In this document: one piece after another, positions 44,880 to 53,927 of the stretch
Layout: every line of letters starts with the position of its first letter
Position numbering within the stretch: position 1 is the stretch's first letter
From: JBFHIJ01 sp963678775
GTDB lineage: Bacteria > Bacteroidota > Ignavibacteria > Kapaibacteriales > UBA2268
NCBI GenBank assembly: GCA_963678775.2
Contig: CAXXGR010000007.1
Location: 62,001-126,000 of the forward strand
DNA length: 64,000 bases
Direction: 5' to 3'
Notes under the pieces: model-generated
Databases searched by the model: none
The model's input: only the letters and a program-made list of their open reading frames with translations
Told to the model about the DNA's origin: nothing
Translations under genes and position numbers: made by a program

Positions 44880-45317
44880 ATGCTGACACAACTATTTACA
44901 TATTTAAAATTTGAGCAGCAGTTACTCGAGCAACTGATTACTTTTGCCGAAGAGCAACAAAGGGCATTAGTAAAAATAGATATAGAAAAAGTATTCAGTA
45001 TATCTGAGTTGCAAAACGAAGCTTTACAGTCACTAAGAAATGCAGAAAACCAAAGAATCAAACTGCTGATGAATTGGCTAAAAGTTTCAAGACCTTCTGC
45101 AATGAGACTTAAAATGTCTGACCTTGAGCAATATTTCCAAGGTACAGAACTTAAAGAGATAACTGCAATCAAAGAGTATATGCAGATATTGACTGAAAAA
45201 TTGAAAAAGTTGAATATGGATAATAGGATTTTATCCAATAGAGCAAAAAGAAGCTTCGCTGAATTTTTGGAAGTGTTCAGGGAGCAAAACAAACATGTAT
45301 GCAATGTTACAGTCTAA
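44880..45317 (+). CDS. flgN: Flagellar export chaperone FlgN
   Basis: 145 residues, all helical, with the FlgN-type hairpin: FEQQLLEQLITFAEEQQRAL, IEKVFSISELQNEALQSLR, and a long last helix. FlgN escorts the hook-junction proteins FlgK and FlgL, and both genes follow within 3 kb. TAGGAG is 6 nt before the ATG. Family identity comes mostly from helical pattern and position, since FlgN proteins are weakly conserved. Confidence 0.75.
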   Translation: MLTQLFTYLKFEQQLLEQLITFAEEQQRALVKIDIEKVFSISELQNEALQSLRNAENQRIKLLMNWLKVSRPSAMRLKMSDLEQYFQGTELKEITAIKEYMQILTEKLKKLNMDNRILSNRAKRSFAEFLEVFREQNKHVCNVTV

Positions 45318-45348
45318 AGGACTAACGAGACCAGTACAAGGAGGTACT

Positions 45349-45702
45349 ATGAGTTCGCCAAAAAGTATTACCAGCACTAACGTATGGCAGATGACTGATT
45401 TATTTGTACGTTCAATCAATGAACTCACAAACAGTATACCAACTTCTGAGATTTATGGAGTAAAAGTTAGATTAAACGAATGTGCTAACTCTGTTCCAAA
45501 AAGTTTGGAAGAAGGCTTGAAGCAAAGTAAGAGAATAGAAAGAATTCGCTCTCTTATCAAAGCCACAGGCTTTTTAGATGAGTGCAAAGATTATTTGGCT
45601 CTTATCAATAAGTTGAAATATTCTGACACGAATAGTTTATTGACAATGGCTGAAGAAATTTCTGAAGTGATTAAACAACATCAGTTTACAGGTATCAATT
45701 AA
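45349..45702 (+). CDS. Four-helix-bundle protein of the 23S-IVP/S23 family, in the flagellar operon
   Basis: 117 residues from the ATG at 45349, chosen because AAGGAGGT lies directly before it; the frame opens 18 codons earlier and overlaps flgN. The body follows the family plan closely: NVWQMTDLFVRSINELTNSIP, SEIYGVKVRLNECANSVPKS, LEEGLKQSK, ATGFLDECKDYLALINKLKY. These bundle proteins are known from intervening sequences of 23S rRNA and as Avd partners of diversity-generating retroelements. Neither is near. It sits where flgM is often found, between flgN and flgK, so a flagellar role is likely but unknown. Confidence 0.72.
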   Translation: MSSPKSITSTNVWQMTDLFVRSINELTNSIPTSEIYGVKVRLNECANSVPKSLEEGLKQSKRIERIRSLIKATGFLDECKDYLALINKLKYSDTNSLLTMAEEISEVIKQHQFTGIN

Positions 45703-45742
45703 GTTTGAGATGCCAGGACGGCACTAAAACGAAAGGATTTCT

Positions 45743-47185
45743 ATGGGTAGCTTTTCTTCATTAGAGATAGGCAAAAGGGCACTACTTGCTCAAAAGTTTG
45801 GGTTGGATGTTACTAGTAATAACATAGCCAACGTAAACACTGTGGGTTATTCTCGCAGGCAAGCACTGATGTCTGAAACTACTCCTGTTAATATCAATGG
45901 TCAGTTTTTAGGTACCGGAGTTTTGACAGATAACTTGCGTTCATTTAGAAGTGAGATGCAAGATAGAGAAATTCGTAATAACACCTCCAGAAATTCTGGC
46001 TATGCCTTGCAGGAGACATTGCTGACTCGATTAGAATCAATACTCGCTGAGCCTTCAGATAATGGGCTGAGCGAGCTAACAACTTCCTTTCTTAATACCT
46101 TTGATGAAATCTCTACAAATCCTCATGATACGGCTCTTAGAGATCACCTTTTGGATGCCGGCAAGCAGCTTACTGATAGATTTAATCTGACGGCTAAACA
46201 GCTTGTAGATATGCGTGATGATATTCGTACCAATATTGAATCCGACGTTTCTAATATCAATCATTTACTGAAAGACATTTCAGATTTAAATCGTTCCATA
46301 GGTCTAAGTAAAGCTGAAACAAGCATCGAAGCGCAGACCTATGTAGACGAGAGAGAAGTTAAGCTTGAAGCTCTTTCAAAATTTGCCGGTATTAACCTGG
46401 GAACAAATGATAATGGCTCAGTGAATGTTTTTATGAATGGAATAAACGTTATCACAGATACTTCTTTTAGCGAATTAAAAGCGCAAGAGGCATTAAATTC
46501 TGCTACAGGCGAACGCACAATTACTATGCTTAAAACAGATTTAGATGGTAACTATACGGAAACTTTGAATTTGCAAAATGGAGAGTTAGCTACTAAACTT
46601 GATTTATACAATGAAACACTTGATGATAATGACAGTAGTACAGGATACTCTGTTGCTAAAAAATTGGATGTTTTTGCAAATGGTATAGTTCAGCAGGTAA
46701 ATGCTTTAATGAATGTTGGTTATGGTCTAAATGATACCGGCACCACGCCTCCGGGAAGAAATTTCTTTGGGCCTGTAGTTGGTTCGGCAAAAGCAATTAA
46801 CATAAAAGTATCTGATGATGTTTGGAACAAACCGGATGATATTCCTTTATCTGATGTCGCCGGAGAAGATGGCAATAACAGCATTGCATTAAAAATTGCT
46901 CGTCTGAGCTCAAACGAAAATTTTATAGGTGATAGCACCGCAACAGAATTCTATGCCAGCCTTCTTAATAAGATTGGGAATATGGGCAAAGAAGCTATAA
47001 GTGGAAAAAAAACTACCGACTTGGTTGCACAGCAGTTAGACACTCAGAGAGAATCTATTTTGGGAGTCAATTTGGATGAAGAAGCTATTTCTTTAGTCAA
47101 ATTTCAAAAAGCATTTGAGGCTTCATCTCGTATCGTTAACGTTTCTGATGAGATATTATCAACCATAGTAAATTTAGGAAGATAG
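45743..47185 (+). CDS. flgK: Flagellar hook-filament junction protein FlgK
   Basis: 480 residues. N-terminal axial motif (KRALLAQKFGLDVTSNNIAN, VNTVGYSRR), the FlgK-type middle with DIRTNIESDVSNINHLLKDI, and the C-terminal helix LVKFQKAFEASSRIVNVSDEIL. AAAGGA before the ATG. FlgK is the first of two adaptor rings between hook and filament. flgL follows after 13 bp. Confidence 0.94.
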   Translation: MGSFSSLEIGKRALLAQKFGLDVTSNNIANVNTVGYSRRQALMSETTPVNINGQFLGTGVLTDNLRSFRSEMQDREIRNNTSRNSGYALQETLLTRLESILAEPSDNGLSELTTSFLNTFDEISTNPHDTALRDHLLDAGKQLTDRFNLTAKQLVDMRDDIRTNIESDVSNINHLLKDISDLNRSIGLSKAETSIEAQTYVDEREVKLEALSKFAGINLGTNDNGSVNVFMNGINVITDTSFSELKAQEALNSATGERTITMLKTDLDGNYTETLNLQNGELATKLDLYNETLDDNDSSTGYSVAKKLDVFANGIVQQVNALMNVGYGLNDTGTTPPGRNFFGPVVGSAKAINIKVSDDVWNKPDDIPLSDVAGEDGNNSIALKIARLSSNENFIGDSTATEFYASLLNKIGNMGKEAISGKKTTDLVAQQLDTQRESILGVNLDEEAISLVKFQKAFEASSRIVNVSDEILSTIVNLGR

Positions 47186-47198
47186 AGGGGGATTACAA

Positions 47199-48194
47199 AT
47201 GAGAGTGACTACTAATTCTTCGTATATCGGTTTTAGTAATAACATAAGTAGAGTCCAGGAAGAAAAATATCGTGCAGAGATTCAGACTTCTACCGGGCAA
47301 AGACTAATTACTATGGCTGATGACCCTGAAGCGATGATTGATATCAAAAAGCTTAGCAATCGAATTTCTGAAAACACCCAATATATAAGTGTCAATGAAA
47401 AAGCAATTGGTGAGCTTTATGCGGTAGATGAAGCAATTACTGCAATCTCTGATAATTTAAATTCTATTCGCGATTTGGCTGTAGATGGCTCTAAAACAGG
47501 TAACCTTGGTAATTTGCAGACTCTTGGTATTTATATTCGTGGCTTGTTAGACGACATAGTAAAAGAGTCAAATTCTGAATTTAACGGAAACTACTTGTTT
47601 TCAGGTAATAAAACTACTCCTGAATCTTTGGACAAAACGCCTACTGCAGAAAACAATATGCCTTATGAAATAGTAGAAGGAGAGCCTTCGGAAGACAATC
47701 CATCAGGACTTTCTATTGTATTTAAAGGCAATTTCAAAGCTCGCATGATGAATAAAGACGTGCAAACGCAAGAGCAGGTAAATACTACCTCAGATAAAAT
47801 GTTTGGTACAGATGGTTCGGAGATGTTTGATTCTATTATTAATCTTTACAATCTATTTTCTTATAATGAAAATGGTGACCTAAGAGAAAAATCGGATACT
47901 TTTAACAAGTCAGATATAGGTTTGTTAAGTCAGTACCAGCGAGAAATTGCAGAGTTTAACGAACAAATAATTGACCAGGGCGGGCGAAACGGGTCTAAAA
48001 TTAATAGAATAGATCAGGGGATGGCTCTATTAAAAGAGGAAAACACAAGGCTGAATGCATTTAAGTCAGAGTCTAATGATACTGATATAGCTGAAGCTAC
48101 AATCAACCTGAAAAAAAATGAAATTGCTCTCCAATACGCCTTACAAATAGGCGCTAAAATTTCTCAAAATACTTTATTTGATTTTCTCAGATAA
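47199..48194 (+). CDS. flgL: Flagellar hook-filament junction protein FlgL
   Basis: 331 residues. Flagellin-like ends: N-terminal RVQEEKYRAEIQTSTGQRLIT with the ADDPEAM turn, and LLDDIVKESNSEFNGNYLFSG, C-terminal INLKKNEIALQYALQIGAKI. The size and the short middle fit FlgL, not a filament flagellin. GAGGGGG lies before the ATG. FlgL joins FlgK to the filament. No flagellin gene is in the window. Confidence 0.92.
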   Translation: MRVTTNSSYIGFSNNISRVQEEKYRAEIQTSTGQRLITMADDPEAMIDIKKLSNRISENTQYISVNEKAIGELYAVDEAITAISDNLNSIRDLAVDGSKTGNLGNLQTLGIYIRGLLDDIVKESNSEFNGNYLFSGNKTTPESLDKTPTAENNMPYEIVEGEPSEDNPSGLSIVFKGNFKARMMNKDVQTQEQVNTTSDKMFGTDGSEMFDSIINLYNLFSYNENGDLREKSDTFNKSDIGLLSQYQREIAEFNEQIIDQGGRNGSKINRIDQGMALLKEENTRLNAFKSESNDTDIAEATINLKKNEIALQYALQIGAKISQNTLFDFLR

Positions 48195-48212
48195 TACTTA
48201 TAAATTACCATT

Positions 48213-49040
48213 ATGAAACTTAGCACAATAGTAGGTATTATCGTCGGATTTCTGGCGATATTTGGAGGTTATTTATGGGAAGGTGGAACTTTTGATTCAC
48301 TTTTCATGTTGCCTGCTATGCTTATTGTGTTTGGTGGAACTCTTGCAGCTGGGACTGCTGCTACATCTTTTGAGCAGATATTTAGAATTCCGATCTTGTT
48401 TAAAATTGCTTTCCTGCCTCCACGGTATGACTTAGAAGCAATTATTAATCAAATAGTACTGTTTTCCGGTATAGCGCGCCGTGAAGGTATAATGGCTCTT
48501 GAAGATAAGTTGGATCAGGTTAAACACCCGTACCTGAAAAAACTATTTGAAATAAGCATAGATGGTACCGACCCAGATTCTTTGCAGGCTATCGTTGAAA
48601 ACGAAATGCAATATATCACTGAAAGGCATGAGCAAAACATTGGATTGTTTGTAAAGCTTGGTGGCTATAGCCCTACAATGGGGATTATAGGTACAGTGAT
48701 GGGACTTATTGCAACTTTAGCTGCAGCCGGAAAGGACGTTACGGAACTTGTTCGGCATATCTCCTCTGCATTTATTGCTACTATGTGGGGTATCCTCATG
48801 GCAAACATAGTTTGGTTGCCTGTTGGTGATAAACTTCGTAGAATCCATGAAGATGAGATGTATATTATGCAAGTTATGCTCGAAGGTGTGCATTCTGTAC
48901 AGCTTGGAGAAACACCATCCATTATCAGGAATAAACTGATTTGTGCCTTCCCGCTTGCCACTCAGCAAAAACTTCTTAAAGGAAATATGGATATGCTTCG
49001 TCATCAAATATCTAATAAAGAAGAAGAAAAAACTGATTAA
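48213..49040 (+). CDS. motA: Flagellar stator protein MotA
   Basis: 275 residues with four membrane helices: two N-terminal (about 4-45) and two later (about 150-175, 185-210). The cytoplasmic part has IARREGIMALEDKLD, and the conserved prolines YSPTMGIIGTVMGLI and NIVWLPVGDKL are present. MotA forms the ion channel that drives the rotor. MotB normally follows, but here the next gene is an outer-membrane protein. Confidence 0.94.
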   Translation: MKLSTIVGIIVGFLAIFGGYLWEGGTFDSLFMLPAMLIVFGGTLAAGTAATSFEQIFRIPILFKIAFLPPRYDLEAIINQIVLFSGIARREGIMALEDKLDQVKHPYLKKLFEISIDGTDPDSLQAIVENEMQYITERHEQNIGLFVKLGGYSPTMGIIGTVMGLIATLAAAGKDVTELVRHISSAFIATMWGILMANIVWLPVGDKLRRIHEDEMYIMQVMLEGVHSVQLGETPSIIRNKLICAFPLATQQKLLKGNMDMLRHQISNKEEEKTD

Positions 49041-49058
49041 TCTATAAAGGAATCTGAC

Positions 49059-49577
49059 ATGAAGAAGCTAGTATTAGTGTTGATATTGAGCATTGCTTTT
49101 ATATCAACTCCACTGGAAGCTGCTTATAAGAATGTTATTTCTGCAGATCCATTTACACTACTTAATTGGGGAAGATTTAATGTTACGTTTGAACATAAAA
49201 TCAATAACCTTAACTCATTTACTCTGTTTTTAGAATCCTATAATACCAAATATTATGATAATTGGACTGGTTATGGTATTGGTGGTTCGTACAGATGGTA
49301 TATTTCTCCTTTTAACGATAATAAGAGAAATCTTGAAGGCTTTTCATTTGGTCCTTTAGCGGTGCTGTCATTTTGGGAAAGCAAATACAGTGATAAATAC
49401 AAATATAATTACTCCGGTCAGAATCTCTCTATCGGGGGGGAAGCTGCATATAAATGGGTGTGGGGTGGTTTTGCATTAGAACCGTCTATTATACTAATGT
49501 TAGATGCTTTAACTGTTGATCATAGAGATGATAGGAATCATCTATCATGGAATGTAAAAATTGGTTATGCATGGTAA
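49059..49577 (+). CDS. Small outer-membrane beta-barrel-like protein
   Basis: 172 residues. Signal peptide (1-21, cut after LEA). The rest is alternating beta strands with many Tyr and Trp, ending in KIGYAW, like small barrel proteins of the DUF3575 type (YGIGGSYRWYISP, GGEAAYKWVWGGFALEPS). It is 18 bp after motA with AAAGGA before the ATG, so it may be read with the flagellar genes, but nothing links its role to motility. Confidence 0.62.
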   Translation: MKKLVLVLILSIAFISTPLEAAYKNVISADPFTLLNWGRFNVTFEHKINNLNSFTLFLESYNTKYYDNWTGYGIGGSYRWYISPFNDNKRNLEGFSFGPLAVLSFWESKYSDKYKYNYSGQNLSIGGEAAYKWVWGGFALEPSIILMLDALTVDHRDDRNHLSWNVKIGYAW

Positions 49578-49605
49578 AACTACCAGCAATAAAAATTTTA
49601 AGTAT

Positions 49606-49642
49606 AGCCCTTCAGTACATTGTGTATTTAAGGGCTTTTTTT
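49606..49642 (+). terminator. Terminator after the flagellar/OMP transcript
   Basis: Short 7-bp arms AGCCCTT (49606-49612) and AAGGGCT (49630-49636), a 17-nt loop, and a T run directly after. Placed 29 bp after the last stop. Confidence 0.75.
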
Positions 49643-49733
49643 GGGTGTATGATTTGTTTCATACTAATACATAATTGTATTATCCCAAAAATACCATTTG
49701 AAATAATGAAAAAGCTCTAAAGTCATTGCATGG

Positions 49734-49753
49734 CAAGGGGTTGAAACCCCTTG
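49734..49753. repeat. Palindromic hairpin in a gene-free stretch
   Basis: CAAGGGGTT / AACCCCTTG separated by two bases. It lies in the 375-bp gap 49578-49952, with no T run and no gene nearby that it would end. The rest of the gap shows no gene. It could be a small dispersed repeat, but I found no second copy in this window. Confidence 0.5.
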
Positions 49754-49952
49754 TTCAATCAGCAATTTCGTAATATTTTCTTACAAAGGAAGTAAGCATA
49801 CTCCTTGATTCTACGGTCTTTTACAGCACTTTACGACATCTAATGACAAATCTGGGATTATAAAACACATACTTCTTTAGTCTCTGCAATGCAATTCAAT
49901 ATTTTTCGTATTTTTGAAGGAGTTTAAAACTACTTAAGGTGGATAGAATAAT

Positions 49953-52043
49953 ATGACTAACAAAACCAAATCAAATAGATTGATAAATGAGAAAAGCCCA
50001 TATCTTTTGCAGCATGCTTATAATCCTGTGGACTGGTATACATGGGGGCAGGAAGCCTTTGCTGCTGCGAAGGAGCAAAACAAACCTATTTTTCTTTCTA
50101 TTGGCTATTCTACTTGCCACTGGTGCCACGTGATGGAACATGAGTCGTTTGAGGATGTGGAGATTGCTGAAATGATGAATGAAGCTTTTATTAACATAAA
50201 AGTCGATAGGGAAGAGCGTCCCGATATAGATGCAGTTTATATGCAGGTCTGTCAGATGATGACCGGAACAGGTGGGTGGCCTATGACTATAATCATGACT
50301 CCGGATCAGAAACCATTTTTTGCCGGCACTTACTTTCCTAAACAATCTGTGATGAACAGAATAGGGATGATGGAGCTTCTTCCTAAAGTTGCTTTAGCTT
50401 GGATGGAACAACAGAAGAATATTGAATTAAATGCAGAAGATCTTATAAAAAAAATGGAAAGTATGGATGCACATGAAGGTGTTATTCCACTAAATAAAAA
50501 GACTTTAGAGAGAGCTTTTGATGGAATTGATAATCTTTTTGACCCTAAGCATGCAGGATTTGGTATTAAACCGAAATTCCCGGTTCCTCATAACCTTTTA
50601 TACAGTCTAAGGCATCATAGAAGCACAGAGAACGAAACAGCCCTTAAAATCACTAAAGAATCTCTAAATAGAATGGCGAATGGTGGCATTTACGATCATC
50701 TTGGAGGAGGCTTTGCTCGTTATTCTACAGATAGGGAATGGGTGGTGCCGCATTTCGAAAAAATGCTTTACGATCAGGCTATGCTTACTCACGCTTATTT
50801 AGAGGCGTATCTTGTAACTAAAGATAAAAACTATAAGAGAATTGTAGAGGAAACTCTAAACTATGTATCAAGAGAGATGACTTCTACAGATGGTGGATTT
50901 TACTGTGCTGAAGATGCAGATAGCGAAGGTGTGGAAGGCAAATTCTATATTTGGGAATATGAAGAGATAAATACTCTGCTTGGAGACAAAGCAAAATATT
51001 TCTTTGATTTATTTAATATCAAAGAAGAAGGAAACTACGAAGATGCTGCCGGACACATGCCAGAGAATGGCAACATCCTGCACGTTACTGAAAGTTTAAA
51101 AGTAGTAGCAGAAAAGTATGAAATAGAAGAAGTAAAATTAGAGCACATTATTTCCGAATGTAAAGCAAGACTATTTGAAGCAAGGGAAAAACGAGTTCGT
51201 CCCGGTAAAGATGACAAAATATTGATGGACTGGAATGGTCTAATGATTTCAGCATTTGCCAAAGCCGGATTTATATTGAAAAATTCGGACTATATCTCAA
51301 CTGCAGAAAAAGCCTATAAATTCATTACGGAAGAGCTACGCACTGAAAAAAGAATGCTTCACAGATATGCTAAAGGTGAAGCTGCTATAGATGCCATGCT
51401 TGATGACTACTCATTCTTTACATGGGCAGCTTTAGAGCTTTATACTGCTACATTTAAGCATCAATATATTAAAGATGCTATAGAAATGTCAAATGCGCTA
51501 AGCACTCACTTTGAAGACAAAGAGCAAGGTGGTTTTTATAACACTTCTGACTTTGGTGAGCAGCTTATCCATAGAAAAAAAGAATTGTATGATGGGGCTG
51601 TTCCATCCGGCAATTCAGTAGCACTGATGAACTTAGTAAGATTGTCTAAATTGACAGGAAACACAGAGTATGACATTACTGCTCAAAGGCTAATAGACTT
51701 CTTTTCAACAAAAGTTGATTCATATCCTTCTATATATGCCTTCTTCGAATGTGCATTAGACTATATCTACAATCCTGCTGTAGAAATCGTAATTACTTCA
51801 AATGACAAACCTCAGTATAGTGAGTTTGTCGATTCCTTGAGGAATATTTATATGCCTAATGTTGTAATTATATATAAGCAAAACGAGGCTATGGATTTAT
51901 ATGCATCTTACCTCAAAAATATGCCAATAAATAAAGATGAAACTACAGTATATGTATGCAAAAACTATGCTTGCCAAATGCCGGTGAATACTGTGGATGA
52001 TATGAAAAATCTGCTTGTGATGTCTGAGATGCAAAAAGATTAG
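49953..52043 (+). CDS. DUF255 thioredoxin-domain protein (YyaL/SSP411-like)
   Basis: 696 residues. N-terminal thioredoxin-fold domain with LLQHAYNPVDWY and the redox motif C-H-W-C-H (STCHWCHVMEHESF), then VDREERPD and TGTGGWP. The long rest is an (alpha/alpha)6 barrel of the N-acylglucosamine 2-epimerase kind (FDPKHAGFGIKPKFP, GGIYDHLGGGFARYS, VRPGKDDKIL). The family is widespread in bacteria and animals, but its substrate is unknown. AAGGTGG 15 nt before the ATG supports the start. Confidence 0.92.
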   Translation: MTNKTKSNRLINEKSPYLLQHAYNPVDWYTWGQEAFAAAKEQNKPIFLSIGYSTCHWCHVMEHESFEDVEIAEMMNEAFINIKVDREERPDIDAVYMQVCQMMTGTGGWPMTIIMTPDQKPFFAGTYFPKQSVMNRIGMMELLPKVALAWMEQQKNIELNAEDLIKKMESMDAHEGVIPLNKKTLERAFDGIDNLFDPKHAGFGIKPKFPVPHNLLYSLRHHRSTENETALKITKESLNRMANGGIYDHLGGGFARYSTDREWVVPHFEKMLYDQAMLTHAYLEAYLVTKDKNYKRIVEETLNYVSREMTSTDGGFYCAEDADSEGVEGKFYIWEYEEINTLLGDKAKYFFDLFNIKEEGNYEDAAGHMPENGNILHVTESLKVVAEKYEIEEVKLEHIISECKARLFEAREKRVRPGKDDKILMDWNGLMISAFAKAGFILKNSDYISTAEKAYKFITEELRTEKRMLHRYAKGEAAIDAMLDDYSFFTWAALELYTATFKHQYIKDAIEMSNALSTHFEDKEQGGFYNTSDFGEQLIHRKKELYDGAVPSGNSVALMNLVRLSKLTGNTEYDITAQRLIDFFSTKVDSYPSIYAFFECALDYIYNPAVEIVITSNDKPQYSEFVDSLRNIYMPNVVIIYKQNEAMDLYASYLKNMPINKDETTVYVCKNYACQMPVNTVDDMKNLLVMSEMQKD

Positions 52044-52070
52044 ATTGAATTTCATAAGTACGAACAAACT

Positions 52071-52114
52071 ATAAAACTCTGTCTGTTTCCTATAAAAAAT
52101 AGACAGAGTTTTAT
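52071..52114 (+). terminator. Terminator after the DUF255 gene
   Basis: Perfect 14-bp arms (52071-52084, core AAACTCTGTCT, and 52101-52114), loop 16 nt, with A/T-rich ends. The 215 bp up to the next gene are AT-rich and otherwise empty. Confidence 0.75.
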
Positions 52115-52329
52115 ATAAATTGCCAACTTAAACCCATATTGACATATCACACAATATTAATTTTAATCTGATATTCCAATAGAAGGAATGCTTGTTATTT
52201 TACATTTTTCTCTATTCGTTCCCATATTTAATAAATATTATATAACACTAAAATATTGGAAGTATTATATTATATATGTATATTTACAAATAATAGTAAC
52301 GTAATGTTTATAACCAATTCAAAAAACTT

Positions 52330-53301
52330 ATGCAATATTCATTCAAAATAACTGCTTTGGCGATAACTCTTTTATTGGTAACAATTAGTAATTTAAGATC
52401 AGAAGAAAAATATATCATGAAGTCAGGTGATATATATTATGGAGAAGTTATTTCCGAAGATGCCAACGCTTTTAAAATTCGTGAATATGATTCTGATTTT
52501 GTGATTCAATTACAAAAGAAACAAATTGAAAAAATTGAACCTCTGTACTTTAATATTATTACTAAAAATGCTTTTGAAATCAAAGGTTATATAGTAGAAA
52601 AACAACCGGAATTTATGAAAGTAAAGACTTCTGATGGTGTAATCTTTGAAGTAGCTCGAGCACAAATTCAACAAATGACGTTTATAGAAGACCCTACAGA
52701 TACTTGGCCTACTAACGAACCAACAATATCTAAACTTTCTACTAATCAAATAGAAAATCAAAACACAGAAGACTTAAAGACTAAACCACAATATAGAGAT
52801 GAAGCAAAAGTATTATTACCTGAGAAAGAAAAAGAGGTCTTAGGTGATAATTTTGCATTTATTGGTGCTGGTTTGGGAACGCCTGCAGTGATAAATCTAA
52901 TTGGAGGATATCATCTTGATTTCTGCACGCTTAGGGTACATGGCTCTTTTGGTGGATATTATTCCGGAGCACAGTCAACTGTATTTTTCAATCTGATTGA
53001 GCTTTTTTCTAATAAACTTAGCATTAAAGTAGGAGTAAATAGTGGTTTCTGGATAGAGGCAAGAACAGATGAATATCAAGAGTATTATTACCTTACAGAT
53101 AGGAATGATAAGGTAAGAGATGTCAATACCAGGTACAAAGAATATATTAAAAAGACCGGATATTACTACTATGGCGGATGCGTGAACTTAAGTATTTGGG
53201 GATTCTTTATGGAGGTTGGATTTTCTGAAGGAACAGGAATCGGATCAACTGTGCTATTCCAAGGGCAAGTAGGTTTTACTTACAGTTTCGATTTAAAATA
53301 G
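52330..53301 (+). CDS. Outer-membrane beta-barrel protein with two Sm-like repeats (paralogue of 17304)
   Basis: 323 residues with a signal peptide (1-24). Two tandem 35-residue units follow (DIYYGEVISED..., FEIKGYIVEKQ...), then an acidic linker (NQIENQNTEDLK), then a barrel of about 145 residues (GAGLGTPAVINLIGGYHLD, LRVHGSFGGYYSGAQSTVFFN, WGFFMEVGF). The same order and the same strand pairs (INLxxGY, GxxxxLxFN, GFFxEVG/LG) occur in the gene at 17304, so the two are paralogues. Function unknown; the small beta repeats may bind a ligand or a partner. Confidence 0.65.
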   Translation: MQYSFKITALAITLLLVTISNLRSEEKYIMKSGDIYYGEVISEDANAFKIREYDSDFVIQLQKKQIEKIEPLYFNIITKNAFEIKGYIVEKQPEFMKVKTSDGVIFEVARAQIQQMTFIEDPTDTWPTNEPTISKLSTNQIENQNTEDLKTKPQYRDEAKVLLPEKEKEVLGDNFAFIGAGLGTPAVINLIGGYHLDFCTLRVHGSFGGYYSGAQSTVFFNLIELFSNKLSIKVGVNSGFWIEARTDEYQEYYYLTDRNDKVRDVNTRYKEYIKKTGYYYYGGCVNLSIWGFFMEVGFSEGTGIGSTVLFQGQVGFTYSFDLK

Positions 53302-53327
53302 AAAATAACATACCCAAAAGAATATAA

Positions 53328-53358
53328 GAGATGCCACGATTGTAGTGTCTCTTTTTTT
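53328..53358. terminator. Probable terminator between converging genes
   Basis: AGAGA...CAC / GTG...TCTCT pair around an imperfect loop with a 3-nt bulge, followed by seven T on the plus strand. It ends the gene at 52330; its use by the opposite gene is less certain. Confidence 0.5.
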
Positions 53359-53560
53359 ATACTTTGCCTTCGTTGACGAGTTTTGCAAAATGTTCAAATG
53401 ATCTGTCGTAAGTTTTCTCAGCGTCAGTGGGAAAGAAACAAGCAGGCATTTGTCTTGATTTTAGATGATATGCTACGCAATCACAGCAGATACCTTTTCT
53501 GGCACATGGCTCGTAACTGCAATTACAATGTGATAAGTTTTGTGTTTTTTTGCATTCCAT
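53357..53560 (-). CDS. DUF6485-type cysteine-rich small protein
   Basis: 67 residues with eight cysteines (MECKKTQNLSHCNC, YEPCARKGICCDC, PACFFP). It has the family order CNCSYEPCARKG then a helix and AEKTYDRSFEHFAKL. The Cys pattern suggests metal binding, zinc or an iron-sulfur cluster. Function unknown. It is the last gene of the minus-strand run from 57704. Confidence 0.78.
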   Translation of the reverse strand: MECKKTQNLSHCNCSYEPCARKGICCDCVAYHLKSRQMPACFFPTDAEKTYDRSFEHFAKLVNEGKV

Positions 53561-53595
53561 AAGTATACTTGAGTGGTAGTAAAATAATACTTAAA

Positions 53596-53913
53596 CTAGC
53601 GTGAGCAGTTAACGCAGTATGGATTTTCAGGAATAAATAATATTCTCTCTAAAGGGATTTGCTTGCCGCAATTTTTACATTTGCCAAACTCTTCTGTGCC
53701 TACTTTGTTAAGCATAAACTCTAATTTATTAAGCTTATCTTTTGCCTGCTTAAGAGTTTTTTCTGCAACTCCCTGGTTCTGAATTGCTTCCATCCGCGAA
53801 AGCCGACCAATAGCACAATCCGGTTCTATCGGCTGCATTATTTCTTCTAACTCAATTATAGATTCCTTAGCGGCCTCTATTTCTGAAAGAATTTTGTCTC
53901 TGATATCTTGCAT
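53596..53913 (-). CDS. DksA/TraR-family zinc-finger protein
   Basis: 105 residues: a coiled coil (about 1-70) then the C4 zinc finger FGKCKNCGKQIPLERI and PYCVNCSR. DksA-type proteins enter the RNA polymerase channel and alter initiation, often with ppGpp. The tip residues that DksA uses are not obvious here, so it may be one of the shorter TraR-like forms. It lies between the DUF6485 and PorQ-like genes. Confidence 0.82.
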   Translation of the reverse strand: MQDIRDKILSEIEAAKESIIELEEIMQPIEPDCAIGRLSRMEAIQNQGVAEKTLKQAKDKLNKLEFMLNKVGTEEFGKCKNCGKQIPLERILFIPENPYCVNCSR

Positions 53914-53927
53914 AAATTAAGTCTCTC

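Noticed and set aside
45295..45348. Upstream ATGs for the four-helix-bundle gene
   Set aside because: They overlap flgN and lack a ribosome site, while AAGGAGGT sits right before the ATG at 45349.
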